A DNA stretch of 7,487 bases from JBOFDK01 sp051650305 (GCA_051650305.1 JBOFIT010000190.1:1-7487); one strand, 5' to 3'. Shown: positions 1 through 6,146, counted from the stretch's first letter. Notes: generated by a model from the letters alone, not told the origin. Translations and numbers: made by a program.

Positions 1-569
1 CATTAGAAGCACTTGGTCAGGAGAAAGGCCCAGAGCATTTACACGACATGCTACGAGAAGTGGATCCAGTAAGTGCTGATGCCATCCATGCGAATAATAT
101 GAAGCGTGTGATTCGTGCACTCGAATACTATGAACAAACAAAAACACCTATTTCTAGCCATAACGCTTCACAAAAAAACAAACGTCAGGATGATGAATCC
201 CCTTATGACTATACCTTTTTTGCATTAGATATGGCACGCCAGACCCTTTATGACCGTATTAACTTACGTGTGGATCAGATGATGACAGAAGGCCTTTTAG
301 AAGAAGTACGCTTTTTCTATGATAAAGGCTTTACAGAAGATATGCCTTCCATGAAAGCCATCGGTTACAAAGAGTTCTTCCCTTACTTTAGAGGGGAAAG
401 TACGTTAGACGCATGTGTTGATAAACTAAAACAAAGTACGCGTCAGTATGCTAAACGCCAGCTTACTTGGCTACGTCATCAAGCGAACCCTCATTTTATC
501 CAAGTAGATACTTTGGCTTTTGATGCAGAACGTATTGTAGATGAAATGTTACAAATTCTAAAAAAATAA
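1..569 (+). CDS. miaA: tRNA dimethylallyltransferase MiaA, C-terminal part (5' end outside window)
   Basis: MiaA transfers a dimethylallyl group from DMAPP to N6 of A37 in tRNAs that read codons starting with U. About 188 residues are visible; the reading frame is open from the window edge (first full codon at base 3), so the ATG at 48 is internal, not the start. A full-length protein is about 310 residues. Family signatures seen: the VDP...NNMKRVIRALEYYE segment, INLRVDQMM...GLLEEVR, the MKAIGYKEFF segment, and near the C-terminus a basic stretch (STRQYAKRQLTWLRH) that contributes to tRNA binding. The P-loop that binds the prenyl donor would lie in the missing N-terminal part. The gene stops 137 bp before hfq, the usual Firmicutes order. 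No clear terminator follows, so readthrough into hfq is possible in addition to hfq's own promoter. Confidence 0.96.
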   Translation, partial: LEALGQEKGPEHLHDMLREVDPVSADAIHANNMKRVIRALEYYEQTKTPISSHNASQKNKRQDDESPYDYTFFALDMARQTLYDRINLRVDQMMTEGLLEEVRFFYDKGFTEDMPSMKAIGYKEFFPYFRGESTLDACVDKLKQSTRQYAKRQLTWLRHQANPHFIQVDTLAFDAERIVDEMLQILKK

Positions 570-641
570 ATTTTCTACTGTATAAATCAAATCATAATTG
601 AGCATAATCAATCATGTATTCTACAAAATTTTAACAGCTTA

Positions 642-670
642 TAGACAAGTTCAACAATATCATATACAAT
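642..670 (+). promoter_or_regulatory. sigma-A-type promoter of hfq
   Basis: A -35 box TAGACA (642-647) and a -10 box TACAAT (665-670) are separated by exactly 17 bp; each matches five of six consensus bases. Transcription would start near 677, giving a leader of about 30 nt before the hfq start codon. This suggests hfq can be expressed independently of miaA. The call rests on sequence only. Confidence 0.6.
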
Positions 671-706
671 GACATTAAGAATCAAAATCCTTAGGAGGGG
701 TCTTTT

Positions 707-937
707 ATGAGTAAAGCAATTAACTTACAAGATTTATTATTAAACCAACTTCGCAAAGATAAAGTACCTGTAACTGTCTTCTTAACAAACGGTTTCCAAA
801 TCAAAGGTACAGTGAAAGGCTTTGACAACTTCGTTGTCCTATTAGAAAGTGAAGGCAAGCAGCACATGCTCTACAAGCATGCGATTTCTACTGTATGCCC
901 ATCAAAATCTGTAAGCCTTAATATGTCTGCAGAGTAA
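707..937 (+). CDS. hfq: RNA-binding protein Hfq
   Basis: Hfq is a ring-shaped hexameric Sm-like RNA chaperone that binds small RNAs and mRNAs. At 76 residues it has the usual size of short Firmicutes Hfq. Both Sm motifs are present: Sm1 spans about residues 8-45 (NLQDLLLNQL start, FLTNGFQIKG, GFDNFVVLL) and Sm2 is the diagnostic YKHAIST at 56-62. The proximal-face uridine-binding residues Q8, F42, K57 and H58 are conserved. The rim carries R16-K17-D18-K19, a basic patch comparable in position to RRER of E. coli. The C-terminal tail after Sm2 is very short. A strong ribosome binding site (AGGAGGGG, 693-700) lies 6 nt before the ATG. The gene has its own promoter upstream and a terminator downstream, so it may be a single-gene unit. 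Confidence 0.98.
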   Translation: MSKAINLQDLLLNQLRKDKVPVTVFLTNGFQIKGTVKGFDNFVVLLESEGKQHMLYKHAISTVCPSKSVSLNMSAE

Positions 938-1003
938 ACCATTGGTTACCAAGAGTTATGGCTATTTATCCATTTCTCATCTAATATAAACACCAAGAAA
1001 TCA

Positions 1004-1052
1004 CAGCATATGCTTTTGTGAAATTTTTTCACAAAGCATATGTTGTTTTTTT
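1004..1052 (+). terminator. strong rho-independent terminator after hfq
   Basis: The left arm (1004-1022) and right arm (1028-1045) form a stem of about 18 bp with one G-U pair and one bulged T, closed by a 5-nt loop, and are followed by seven T (1046-1052). It lies 66 bp after the hfq stop codon. The length of the stem suggests efficient termination, separating hfq from the genes downstream. Confidence 0.88.
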
Positions 1053-1072
1053 GTCTTCTTATGTAGTATGAT
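1043..1072 (+). promoter_or_regulatory. possible promoter of the DUF6054 gene
   Basis: TTGTTT (1043-1048) and TATGAT (1067-1072) are separated by 18 bp, and transcription would start near 1079, about 26 nt before the start codon. The -35 box overlaps the hfq terminator stem and T tract, which weakens the assignment because the T-rich sequence is explained by the terminator. Some promoter is expected here, since the terminator isolates the downstream genes. Confidence 0.33.
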
Positions 1073-1104
1073 TAAGTTATAGATCAGAGAAGGAGGATTG
1101 GAAT

Positions 1105-1443
1105 ATGGCTAAATTAGAATGTGAACTTAAAGGTCCATTTACTGAAATTATCGGTGCATTAGATCATGAAATTTTGCAAGGGAGTATGTCTGCTAGTCTT
1201 GAAGGGAAAAGTGATTATGTAATAGAAGGCATCCGATGTGCAGTACGCGTCTACGAGCGTTATAGTATGATGGGAGGCAATCGTTTAAGTATGAATATTA
1301 CTTTAGTAGGCAATGATGAGACAAGTCATCTTGTAGCCATTACCGCTGGTGGGAGCCAAGCTGTTCTTTTTAAGATCAATACGTGGGGCGAAGAAGCCTT
1401 CTTGGATTGTATCAGCCACACCACCCAAAAGTACAAGAAATAG
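1105..1443 (+). CDS. DUF6054 family protein
   Basis: This is a 112-residue soluble protein with no signal peptide or membrane segment. It resembles the DUF6054 family of small, functionally uncharacterised Firmicutes proteins. Recognised features are GSMSAS with a following SDY (about residues 26-38), the RCAVRVYERYS...GGNRLSMNITLVG block (44-69) and the ITAGGSQAVLFKINTWGEE block near residues 79-97. Alternating hydrophobic strands suggest a compact alpha/beta fold; no catalytic motif is evident. A strong ribosome binding site (AGGAGG, 1091-1096) supports the ATG at 1105. It lies between the hfq terminator and an unrelated unknown gene 99 bp downstream, with no obvious terminator between them, so it may start a three-gene transcript. 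The family assignment is from memory of the conserved blocks; the role is unknown. Confidence 0.82.
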   Translation: MAKLECELKGPFTEIIGALDHEILQGSMSASLEGKSDYVIEGIRCAVRVYERYSMMGGNRLSMNITLVGNDETSHLVAITAGGSQAVLFKINTWGEEAFLDCISHTTQKYKK

Positions 1444-1542
1444 TAAAACCTCTAGGAATCAGTAAAGTAAGTACACTTATAAACATATATATAATTAAAT
1501 AGTATTTTTTACCAGATCTCAGTACTGGGAGGAGGGACTGTT

Positions 1543-2094
1543 ATGCTTTTAGAAAATTTCTTTGTTGCATATCTATTGGATGAGCTCAATCGTCATCCTG
1601 AAAATAAAATGCCATCCATTGAGTTTTTAGTGGATGTCAAGCGCTCTACCTATTTAAAAATACAAGTTATACAACTCAATATGTTTAAGTCTTACTGCTT
1701 CGATGTGAAACTTGCCTCTTATGGGAATGCCACCGGTAAGGCACTTAATGTTTTCGCTAAAAGTAGCAAGATCAGTACGATCAAAAACTACCCTAAGTGT
1801 TTTGATGCTTTAAAAAGTGCACTTTATGCCTTAGAAACACCCATTGCTTATGAAGAGCTTGCTAAGAATTATCTTTGTCATATGTACAATACATGGATTG
1901 TCGATGAAAAAGCCGAGCTGATTCAAGATAATATGATTCGTATTACTAACCTTAAGCAAAACAGAGTCAATACGTATACCCTAGATAAAGCTACGGAAAA
2001 GCTTTACAGTCATCTACGGTACTTAATCCAAAATGTAAAGAAAAATACGGATTTAGACAATGCCTTTTGCATTTTAGAACACTGCTTTAACTAA
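1543..2094 (+). CDS. uncharacterised 183-residue protein
   Basis: I do not recognise this protein. It is 183 residues long, rich in Lys, Asn and Leu, apparently cytoplasmic, with no signal peptide, no convincing membrane helix and no known catalytic motif. Five cysteines are scattered through it (in FKSYCFDV, NYPKCFDA, NYLCHMYN, AFCILEHC) without metal-site spacing. The middle is strand-like and rich in Lys and aromatic residues; residues from about 86 onward look helical. The gene is supported by a very strong ribosome binding site (GGGAGGAGG, 1527-1535) with 7-nt spacing and by consistent codon use. It is followed after 52 bp by the methyltransferase-like gene, suggesting co-transcription. 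A TATAAT at 1490-1495 lies upstream but I see no good -35 partner. It could be a lineage-specific protein. Confidence 0.75.
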   Translation: MLLENFFVAYLLDELNRHPENKMPSIEFLVDVKRSTYLKIQVIQLNMFKSYCFDVKLASYGNATGKALNVFAKSSKISTIKNYPKCFDALKSALYALETPIAYEELAKNYLCHMYNTWIVDEKAELIQDNMIRITNLKQNRVNTYTLDKATEKLYSHLRYLIQNVKKNTDLDNAFCILEHCFN

Positions 2095-2146
2095 CGCCCT
2101 TAACGCTAATAATACTGAAGAAAAGAAGATAGAGGAGTCTGAAAGC

Positions 2147-3001
2147 ATGCATTTATACGACCAACTACTAAGTTTACAAGAATTACCCAATGCTCCTACA
2201 GAATGGGCGGCATACCGCCGGGACTTGACCCATTTTATTTCACAGCAGGTTATACCGACTTCACGCATTGCCATTCTAGGTGCTGGTCACTGTAATGATC
2301 TGGATTTAAGCTTACTTAGTCAGCAAGTGGCTTCCATAACCCTTATAGATAAAAATGCATATGCTATGCAAAAGGCACTAAAGCACTACGATTTGCAGCC
2401 TGGTCCACATCTGTCACTTCATGTATGTGATCTTGTGGGAATCAGTGATGCTATGTATCGCCATTATGCAGATACATTAATGGCAAAGGTGCGCCAGTCA
2501 GGGCTTGCAACCTCTGTTGATGAGCTTGCTACCTTAGCACATTCACTTTTGGACGTCTTTGAAAGCGTGCTTAAACAGCCCTTAGCCCTTGGGGATGCAC
2601 GTTATGATGCGGTCATCGCAGTGGGACTTCATAGTCAACTCCTTTCTATGTTAGAATGGATCTGGTCCATCATACTTCAGACTTTGCAAAAAGAAGAAGC
2701 GACTGTCCGAGAAAAAATCATTACCATGAATACCTGTGCGGTGGAACGGCTTAATACTGCTTTATTTCAGCTTACCGAAAAGACACTTATTATTGGCTAT
2801 GAAAAAGAACGACTTGGCAGACCAGGCACCATACAAGGTGCCATCCAATGCGCCCAGGACCTTACTTCCCGCAATCACCAAGGTGACTGCCTTGTTCGGG
2901 ATGCTAAAGTGCTCCAATGGCCATTTGACTTAAGTAAGCAAGTGGTCTATGCCATGCAACTGGTAGCACTGGAGAAACCACTTGATAATCTGTCAAAATA
3001 G
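2147..3001 (+). CDS. probable class I SAM-dependent methyltransferase-like protein
   Basis: This 284-residue protein has the Rossmann signature of class I methyltransferases. Motif I is IAILGAGHCNDLDL (41-54), the glycine-rich cofactor loop. It is followed by a second strand ending in an acidic residue (ITLIDKN, D68), which normally binds the SAM ribose. The VCDLVGI segment (93-99, D95) matches the third-strand position, and YDAVIAVGLHSQL (153-165) the motif IV region. The C-terminal WPFDLSKQVVYAMQLVALEK segment resembles the closing strand-helix region of a Firmicutes group of Rossmann proteins carrying GAGxCNDL. No substrate-specific motif is recognisable, so the target is unknown, and cofactor binding without catalysis is possible. 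The ribosome binding site GAGGAG (2132-2137) lies 9 nt from the ATG. It is last in the block between hfq and the ynbB-type gene. Confidence 0.72.
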   Translation: MHLYDQLLSLQELPNAPTEWAAYRRDLTHFISQQVIPTSRIAILGAGHCNDLDLSLLSQQVASITLIDKNAYAMQKALKHYDLQPGPHLSLHVCDLVGISDAMYRHYADTLMAKVRQSGLATSVDELATLAHSLLDVFESVLKQPLALGDARYDAVIAVGLHSQLLSMLEWIWSIILQTLQKEEATVREKIITMNTCAVERLNTALFQLTEKTLIIGYEKERLGRPGTIQGAIQCAQDLTSRNHQGDCLVRDAKVLQWPFDLSKQVVYAMQLVALEKPLDNLSK

Positions 3002-3009
3002 CGTATAAT
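2982..3009 (+). promoter_or_regulatory. near-consensus promoter of the ynbB-type gene
   Basis: TTGATA (2982-2987) and a perfect TATAAT (3004-3009) are separated by 16 bp. The -35 box lies inside the last codons of the methyltransferase gene and the -10 box just after its stop codon. Transcription would start near 3017, giving a leader of about 57 nt that begins almost directly with the hairpin at 3024-3045. Confidence 0.66.
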
Positions 3010-3023
3010 GAATAATAGACATG

Positions 3024-3054
3024 GCCCTCTAATCGACTAGAGGGCTTATTTTAT
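3024..3054 (+). terminator. hairpin with weak T tract: terminator of the upstream genes and/or ynbB leader hairpin
   Basis: GCCCTCTA (3024-3031) pairs perfectly with TAGAGGGC (3038-3045) around a 6-nt loop, followed by a T-rich but interrupted tail (TTATTTTAT, 3046-3054). It is placed to end transcripts from the methyltransferase gene. The promoter at 2982-3009 lies upstream of it, so the hairpin would also sit roughly 8-29 nt into the leader of the downstream gene, where it could act as a partial attenuator or a 5' stabilising structure. Confidence 0.68.
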
Positions 3055-3073
3055 GACATGCAAAGGAGAAATC

Positions 3074-4348
3074 ATGAGCACACTACATGAACTATTTGGA
3101 ATAGATGCACAAACAGAACGTTTTTGCCAAGAGATTTTAGATGAACTACACCCAACTTTCGAGAGAATTAATAACAATATGCATCTTAATGGTGCCAAAG
3201 TACTTGCTGCAATGCAAAAAAATAAGTTAAGTGATATACACTTTGCAGCAACTACAGGGTATGGCTACAATGACTTAGGTCGTGATGTGGTTGAGCAGAT
3301 TTATGCAGATATCTTTAAAACTGAATCCGGACTTGTACGTCCACAACTTATGTCGGGAACACACGCCTTGACAGTCGCTTTATTTGGAAACTTACGCCCA
3401 GGAGATGAGCTTTTATCACCTGTTGGTAAGCCTTACGATACGTTAGAAGGTGTCATTGGTATTCGTCCAACCAATGGTAGCCTTGCAGAATATGGTATAG
3501 CTTATAAACAAGTCGACTTAAAAGATGATTTTTCTTTTGACTATGATGCCATTCGTGAAGCCATTACAGAAAAAACAAAAATGGTAACTATCCAGCGTTC
3601 AAAAGGGTATAGCTACCGTCCAACTTTTACTGTTGCACAAATTGGCGAGCTCATTGCCTTTATCAAAGGCATTCGTGAAGATATCATCTGTATGGTAGAT
3701 AACTGCTACGGCGAATTTGTAGACCTAGTAGAACCAACAGAAGTTGGTGCCGACCTCTGTGTAGGTTCTCTTATTAAAAATCCAGGTGGTGGACTTGCTC
3801 CAATCGGTGGTTACATCGTAGGAAAAGAGCAGTATGTAGAAAATGCTGCGATGCGCCTTACAGCGCCAGGACTTGGTAAAGAAGTTGGAGCCACATTAGG
3901 CCTTAACCAACCTGTCCTTCAAGGACTTTTCATGGCACCAGAAGTGGTAGCCAATGCTTTAAAAGGTGCTATCTTTGCTTCAGCACTTTTCGAAAAATTA
4001 GGCTTTGAAGTCATGCCTAAAAAAGATGAGATCAGAAGTGATATCATCCAAGCAATCAATATGAAAACACCTGAGAATGTTATTGCTTTCTGCCAAGGTA
4101 TCCAAAAAGGTGCGCCTGTAGATAGCTTTGTAACGCCAGAACCATGGGATATGCCAGGTTATGATGCACCTGTTATTATGGCAGCTGGTGCCTTTATCCA
4201 AGGAGCATCTATTGAGCTTAGCGCGGATGCACCAATCAAGCCACCTTATACAGTCTTTTTCCAAGGAGGCCTCACCGAGTACCATGCCCGTCTTGGTATG
4301 ATGATGGCTGTACAAACAATGAAAGATAAAGGGTGTATTACGCTTTAG
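3074..4348 (+). CDS. ynbB: methionine gamma-lyase family PLP enzyme (aluminium resistance protein / YnbB family)
   Basis: This 424-residue protein belongs to the fold-type I PLP enzymes of the Met_gamma_lyase/aluminium-resistance family, present in many Firmicutes next to hfq. The presumed PLP lysine is K235 in the SLIKNPGGG motif, and the cofactor-contacting aspartate is D209 in MVDNCYGEF. The SGTHAL segment (94-99) matches the phosphate-binding region, and the C-terminal half has the typical GYDAPVIMAAGAFIQGASIELSAD-type segment. Family annotation suggests C-S lyase activity on sulfur amino acids, but the physiological substrate is not established. The start is set at 3074 because AAAGGAG (3062-3068) sits 5 nt upstream; the in-frame ATG at 3053 precedes this ribosome binding site and would leave it inside the gene. 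The gene has its own promoter and a strong bidirectional terminator. The symbol follows family naming in Bacillus. Confidence 0.93.
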   Translation: MSTLHELFGIDAQTERFCQEILDELHPTFERINNNMHLNGAKVLAAMQKNKLSDIHFAATTGYGYNDLGRDVVEQIYADIFKTESGLVRPQLMSGTHALTVALFGNLRPGDELLSPVGKPYDTLEGVIGIRPTNGSLAEYGIAYKQVDLKDDFSFDYDAIREAITEKTKMVTIQRSKGYSYRPTFTVAQIGELIAFIKGIREDIICMVDNCYGEFVDLVEPTEVGADLCVGSLIKNPGGGLAPIGGYIVGKEQYVENAAMRLTAPGLGKEVGATLGLNQPVLQGLFMAPEVVANALKGAIFASALFEKLGFEVMPKKDEIRSDIIQAINMKTPENVIAFCQGIQKGAPVDSFVTPEPWDMPGYDAPVIMAAGAFIQGASIELSADAPIKPPYTVFFQGGLTEYHARLGMMMAVQTMKDKGCITL

Positions 4349-4361
4349 ATGAAATCCTAAC

Positions 4362-4397
4362 AAAAAGTGCCAGAACAAATGATCTGGCACTTTTTTT
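4362..4397. terminator. bidirectional rho-independent terminator between convergent genes
   Basis: AAAAAGTGCCAGA (4362-4374) pairs with its exact complement (4383-4395) around an 8-nt loop. Seven T follow on the plus strand (4391-4397), and the five A on the left arm give a U tract on the minus strand. It begins 13 bp after the ynbB stop codon and ends 4 bp from the stop codon of the minus-strand gene, so it can serve both. Confidence 0.93.
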
Positions 4398-4401
4398 AAA
4401 C

Positions 4402-4896
4402 TTAGTTGTTAGAAATGATTTTTTGGATTCCATTGAGTGTTTCAGCAGCATTTACTCTAAGTCTAAAAAATTCTTGTAAAATCAATAGCTGATCAATGTC
4501 ACTAGGAGCATTCACTAGCAAATTGATTTGATAGAGAGCATTCTTAACGAGATTTAATGCATTTTGAATAAGGAGTGTGTCACTATTTTCCTCACTTATA
4601 CTAGGAAGTGTCGCTAAGTAGTCTAGCAATTTGTTATTAAGCGATTCGATGTCTGCATTAACAAGTTTAATTTGGTTATTAAGCTTTGTCATATCTTTTT
4701 CTTCATTTTCTAAGGCTGACTGTGCGATGACGAATACGCGATTCTGAAGTAAAGTTATATCATCTATAAATGACTGAATCGTCTTATTGTGTGTAGATAA
4801 ATCTATAGTGGATGCACTTACTATAAAGCTGGTAAAGAGTATGCTTGTAGATATAAAGAGTAGTAGTAACATTTTCTGTTTCGTATATTTTATCAT
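4402..4896 (-). CDS. small exported helical protein, uncharacterised
   Basis: I do not recognise a family for this 164-residue protein. It starts with a Gram-positive type signal peptide: a basic n-region with three lysines (residues 3-8), a long hydrophobic core (9-26) and a likely type I signal peptidase site after VSA (A28). No lipobox cysteine and no second membrane segment are seen, so the mature part of about 136 residues should be secreted or sit in the cell wall space. The mature part is predicted helical, rich in Leu, Asn, Ile and acidic residues, with amphipathic stretches around 63-95 suggestive of a coiled coil or helical bundle; it has no cysteine. The start at 4896 follows AGAGGTG (plus-strand 4901-4907), and a promoter lies at 4945-4973. 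It is a single gene, convergent with ynbB and divergent from the tRNA. Confidence 0.8.
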   Translation of the reverse strand: MIKYTKQKMLLLLFISTSILFTSFIVSASTIDLSTHNKTIQSFIDDITLLQNRVFVIAQSALENEEKDMTKLNNQIKLVNADIESLNNKLLDYLATLPSISEENSDTLLIQNALNLVKNALYQINLLVNAPSDIDQLLILQEFFRLRVNAAETLNGIQKIISNN

Positions 4897-4944
4897 GCAA
4901 CACCTCTATCTATATTAATATATTTAACGTAACCTATTTGTACA

Positions 4945-4973
4945 ATAATATGCACACTGCTACAATGCGTAAA
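4945..4973 (-). promoter_or_regulatory. promoter of the exported helical protein gene
   Basis: On the minus strand, TTTACG (plus coordinates 4968-4973) and TATTAT (4945-4950) are separated by exactly 17 bp. The start would be near 4938, giving a leader of roughly 40 nt. The region is very AT-rich, so chance matches are possible. Confidence 0.48.
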
Positions 4974-4995
4974 AATAAAAAATATAATAAATAGA

Positions 4996-5024
4996 TTGAT
5001 TTTATCAAAATTAACGCATATAAT
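4996..5024 (+). promoter_or_regulatory. promoter of the tRNA-Val gene
   Basis: TTGATT (4996-5001) and a perfect TATAAT (5019-5024) are separated by 17 bp. Transcription would start near 5031, only a few bases before the first tRNA nucleotide, leaving a very short 5' leader for RNase P. A 5-bp inverted repeat (TTGAT/ATCAA, 4996-5008) overlaps the -35 box. The -35 box lies 23 bp from that of the divergent minus-strand promoter. Confidence 0.68.
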
Positions 5025-5034
5025 AGAAATATAT

Positions 5035-5107
5035 GGAAGTGTAACTCAGCTGGGAGAGTGCTACCTCGACAAGGTAGAAGTCGCAGGTTCGAGTCCTGTC
5101 ACTTCCA
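5035..5107 (+). tRNA. tRNA-Val (anticodon GAC) with unusual C33
   Basis: A complete 73-nt cloverleaf is visible. The acceptor stem GGAAGTG (5035-5041) pairs with CACTTCC (5100-5106), with discriminator A at 5107. The D stem is ACTC/GAGT (5044-5047, 5056-5059) with GG in the loop. The anticodon stem CTACC/GGTAG (5061-5065, 5073-5077) closes the loop TCGACAA (5066-5072). The T stem GCAGG/CCTGT, with one G-U pair, closes TTCGAGT (5088-5094). The anticodon is GAC at 5068-5070, reading GUC and GUU valine codons. Position 33, normally U, is C (5067). CCA is not encoded, so CCA-adding enzyme is needed. The rest matches clostridial tRNA-Val(GAC) as I recall it. Eight T (5108-5115) follow directly. 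It is a single-gene unit with a good promoter; an inefficient or degenerate tRNA is possible because of C33. Confidence 0.93.
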
Positions 5108-5115
5108 TTTTTTTT
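5108..5115 (+). terminator. T8 tract directly after the tRNA
   Basis: Eight consecutive T follow the discriminator base with no separate hairpin between. The tRNA's own T arm and acceptor helix are the only nearby structures that could act with it for termination. The assignment as terminator is an inference from position. Confidence 0.4.
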
Positions 5116-5288
5116 ACCCTTTTATACAGCTTGTCTTTTAATAATAATAGATAATCCCTTGTGACCCCTTGCAAACTGATAAATATTCACTCATATTGTC
5201 TACTTTTGGCGAATTAAAGATGTTTTATAAAGAAATAGCATTTATTTACATTTATACAATTTCTCGTATTAAATAAAGGAGGTATAGA

Positions 5289-5537
5289 ATGAAACGTATG
5301 TATCTAGGCAGTTTACTATTTGGTGGAGGGCTTATTGGAACCCTTGTTTTTCTTGTTTTAACAGCACTCTACCCAGGAAGTTCTGATCATATTGATGGTG
5401 TATTAGGTTCATTAATGTGTATGGATCTTGTCCTACCCTTTCTGATTTTTATAGGTATGTGTCTGTTAGGCCTTATTATCTGTATCATCGAAGCCTATGG
5501 CGAACATCACCACACAGATACGACAGAAGATAACTAA
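5289..5537 (+). CDS. small two-helix membrane protein with His-rich tail
   Basis: This 82-residue protein has two predicted membrane helices, about residues 8-28 (from GGGLIGTLVF through VLTAL) and 45-68 (from MDLVLPFLIF through IICIIEA). They are joined by a short loop with Pro, Gly and His and followed by a hydrophilic tail containing EHHH and acidic residues. A basic start (MKRMY) suggests a cytoplasmic N-terminus, so the His-rich tail would also be cytoplasmic. I do not recognise the family. A strong ribosome binding site (AAAGGAGGT, 5275-5283) supports the ATG at 5289. The Nudix gene starts 9 bp after the stop codon and its ribosome binding site overlaps the stop, so the two are very probably co-transcribed. 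No convincing promoter is seen in the 173 bp between the tRNA T tract and this gene; TATAAA at 5226-5231 is only a weak candidate. Confidence 0.74.
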   Translation: MKRMYLGSLLFGGGLIGTLVFLVLTALYPGSSDHIDGVLGSLMCMDLVLPFLIFIGMCLLGLIICIIEAYGEHHHTDTTEDN

Positions 5538-5546
5538 GGAGACTAT

Positions 5547-6053
5547 ATGGAGAAATTACTTGTATTAGACAGGGAAGATTACACTGATGCCATGCCTGTA
5601 TTTGAAAAATATGCAGTACGTGCAGTGATTATTAAAGATGGGCTTTTCGCCATGCAACAAAGTGCCGCAGGAGATTATAAACTCCCTGGTGGAACCGTTG
5701 AGGTAGGTGAAACCTTTGAAGAAGCCTTAATACGAGAAGTGAGGGAAGAAACAGGACTTAGGGTTATCCCCTCATCTATTAAGATACTAGGTGAAATTGA
5801 AGAGATTCGCCAAGACCAATTTATAAAAGGTCAGAAGTATATTTGCCATTCTTTGTATTATAGCTGCCAAGTATCAAATGAAATGACATCCACTCAAATG
5901 ACATTAAACGAACAGGCTAGAGGGTATACTTTGCAGTGGGCTACCAGCACGCATATTTATGAACATAATACACGTATCCAAAAAGAATTATGGACGCTAC
6001 GCGATACACTATTTTTTAAACTCCTTTTAGATGGGAAGATACATATTCTATAG
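5547..6053 (+). CDS. Nudix hydrolase
   Basis: This 168-residue cytoplasmic protein is of the Nudix family, which cleaves nucleoside diphosphates linked to another moiety (for example oxidised nucleotides, sugar nucleotides or dinucleotides) using Mg2+ or Mn2+. The Nudix box is perfect: G49 to L71 fits GX5EX7REUXEEXGU, with E64, E67 and E68 as metal ligands, preceded by the usual YKLPGG turn. The domain occupies about residues 20-130; the C-terminal tail (131-168) is longer than the minimal fold and partly helical. No substrate-specific motif is evident, so the substrate cannot be assigned. The ATG at 5547 is preceded by AAGGAG (5536-5541), which overlaps the stop codon of the upstream membrane protein gene. 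The unit ends at the terminator at 6111-6146. Confidence 0.93.
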   Translation: MEKLLVLDREDYTDAMPVFEKYAVRAVIIKDGLFAMQQSAAGDYKLPGGTVEVGETFEEALIREVREETGLRVIPSSIKILGEIEEIRQDQFIKGQKYICHSLYYSCQVSNEMTSTQMTLNEQARGYTLQWATSTHIYEHNTRIQKELWTLRDTLFFKLLLDGKIHIL

Positions 6054-6110
6054 AATATGTACTGGTATGGTGTAGATAGTGGGTATTCATATTTGAAAAT
6101 ATTAATAGTG

Positions 6111-6146
6111 AGAGCTCTTACTTTACAGTAGGGAGCTCTTTTTTTT
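6111..6146 (+). terminator. rho-independent terminator after the Nudix gene
   Basis: AGAGCTC (6111-6117) pairs with GAGCTCT (6133-6139). The stem continues inward with TACT/AGTA (6119-6122, 6127-6130) after a small irregularity and closes on a 4-nt loop. A run of eight T (6139-6146) follows. It lies 57 bp after the Nudix stop codon. Confidence 0.9.

Noticed and set aside
593..616. AT-rich imperfect inverted repeat after miaA
   Set aside because: The stem is only about 5 bp plus weak outer pairs, and no T tract follows, so it is not a credible terminator.
1520..1527. Palindrome CAGTACTG just upstream of the ribosome binding site of the 183-residue protein gene
   Set aside because: Eight bases is too short to claim as an operator without a second copy or a known regulator.
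3053..3073. Alternative start of ynbB at the ATG at 3053
   Set aside because: The strong ribosome binding site at 3062-3068 would lie inside the gene; it is correctly spaced only for the ATG at 3074.
3998..4390. Minus-strand open frame of 130 codons
   Set aside because: It is antisense to the conserved C-terminal half of ynbB, crosses the terminator hairpin and has no family character.
5083..5107. tRNA 3' end as integration site of a mobile element
   Set aside because: I see no repeat of the tRNA 3' end and no integrase gene in the window.
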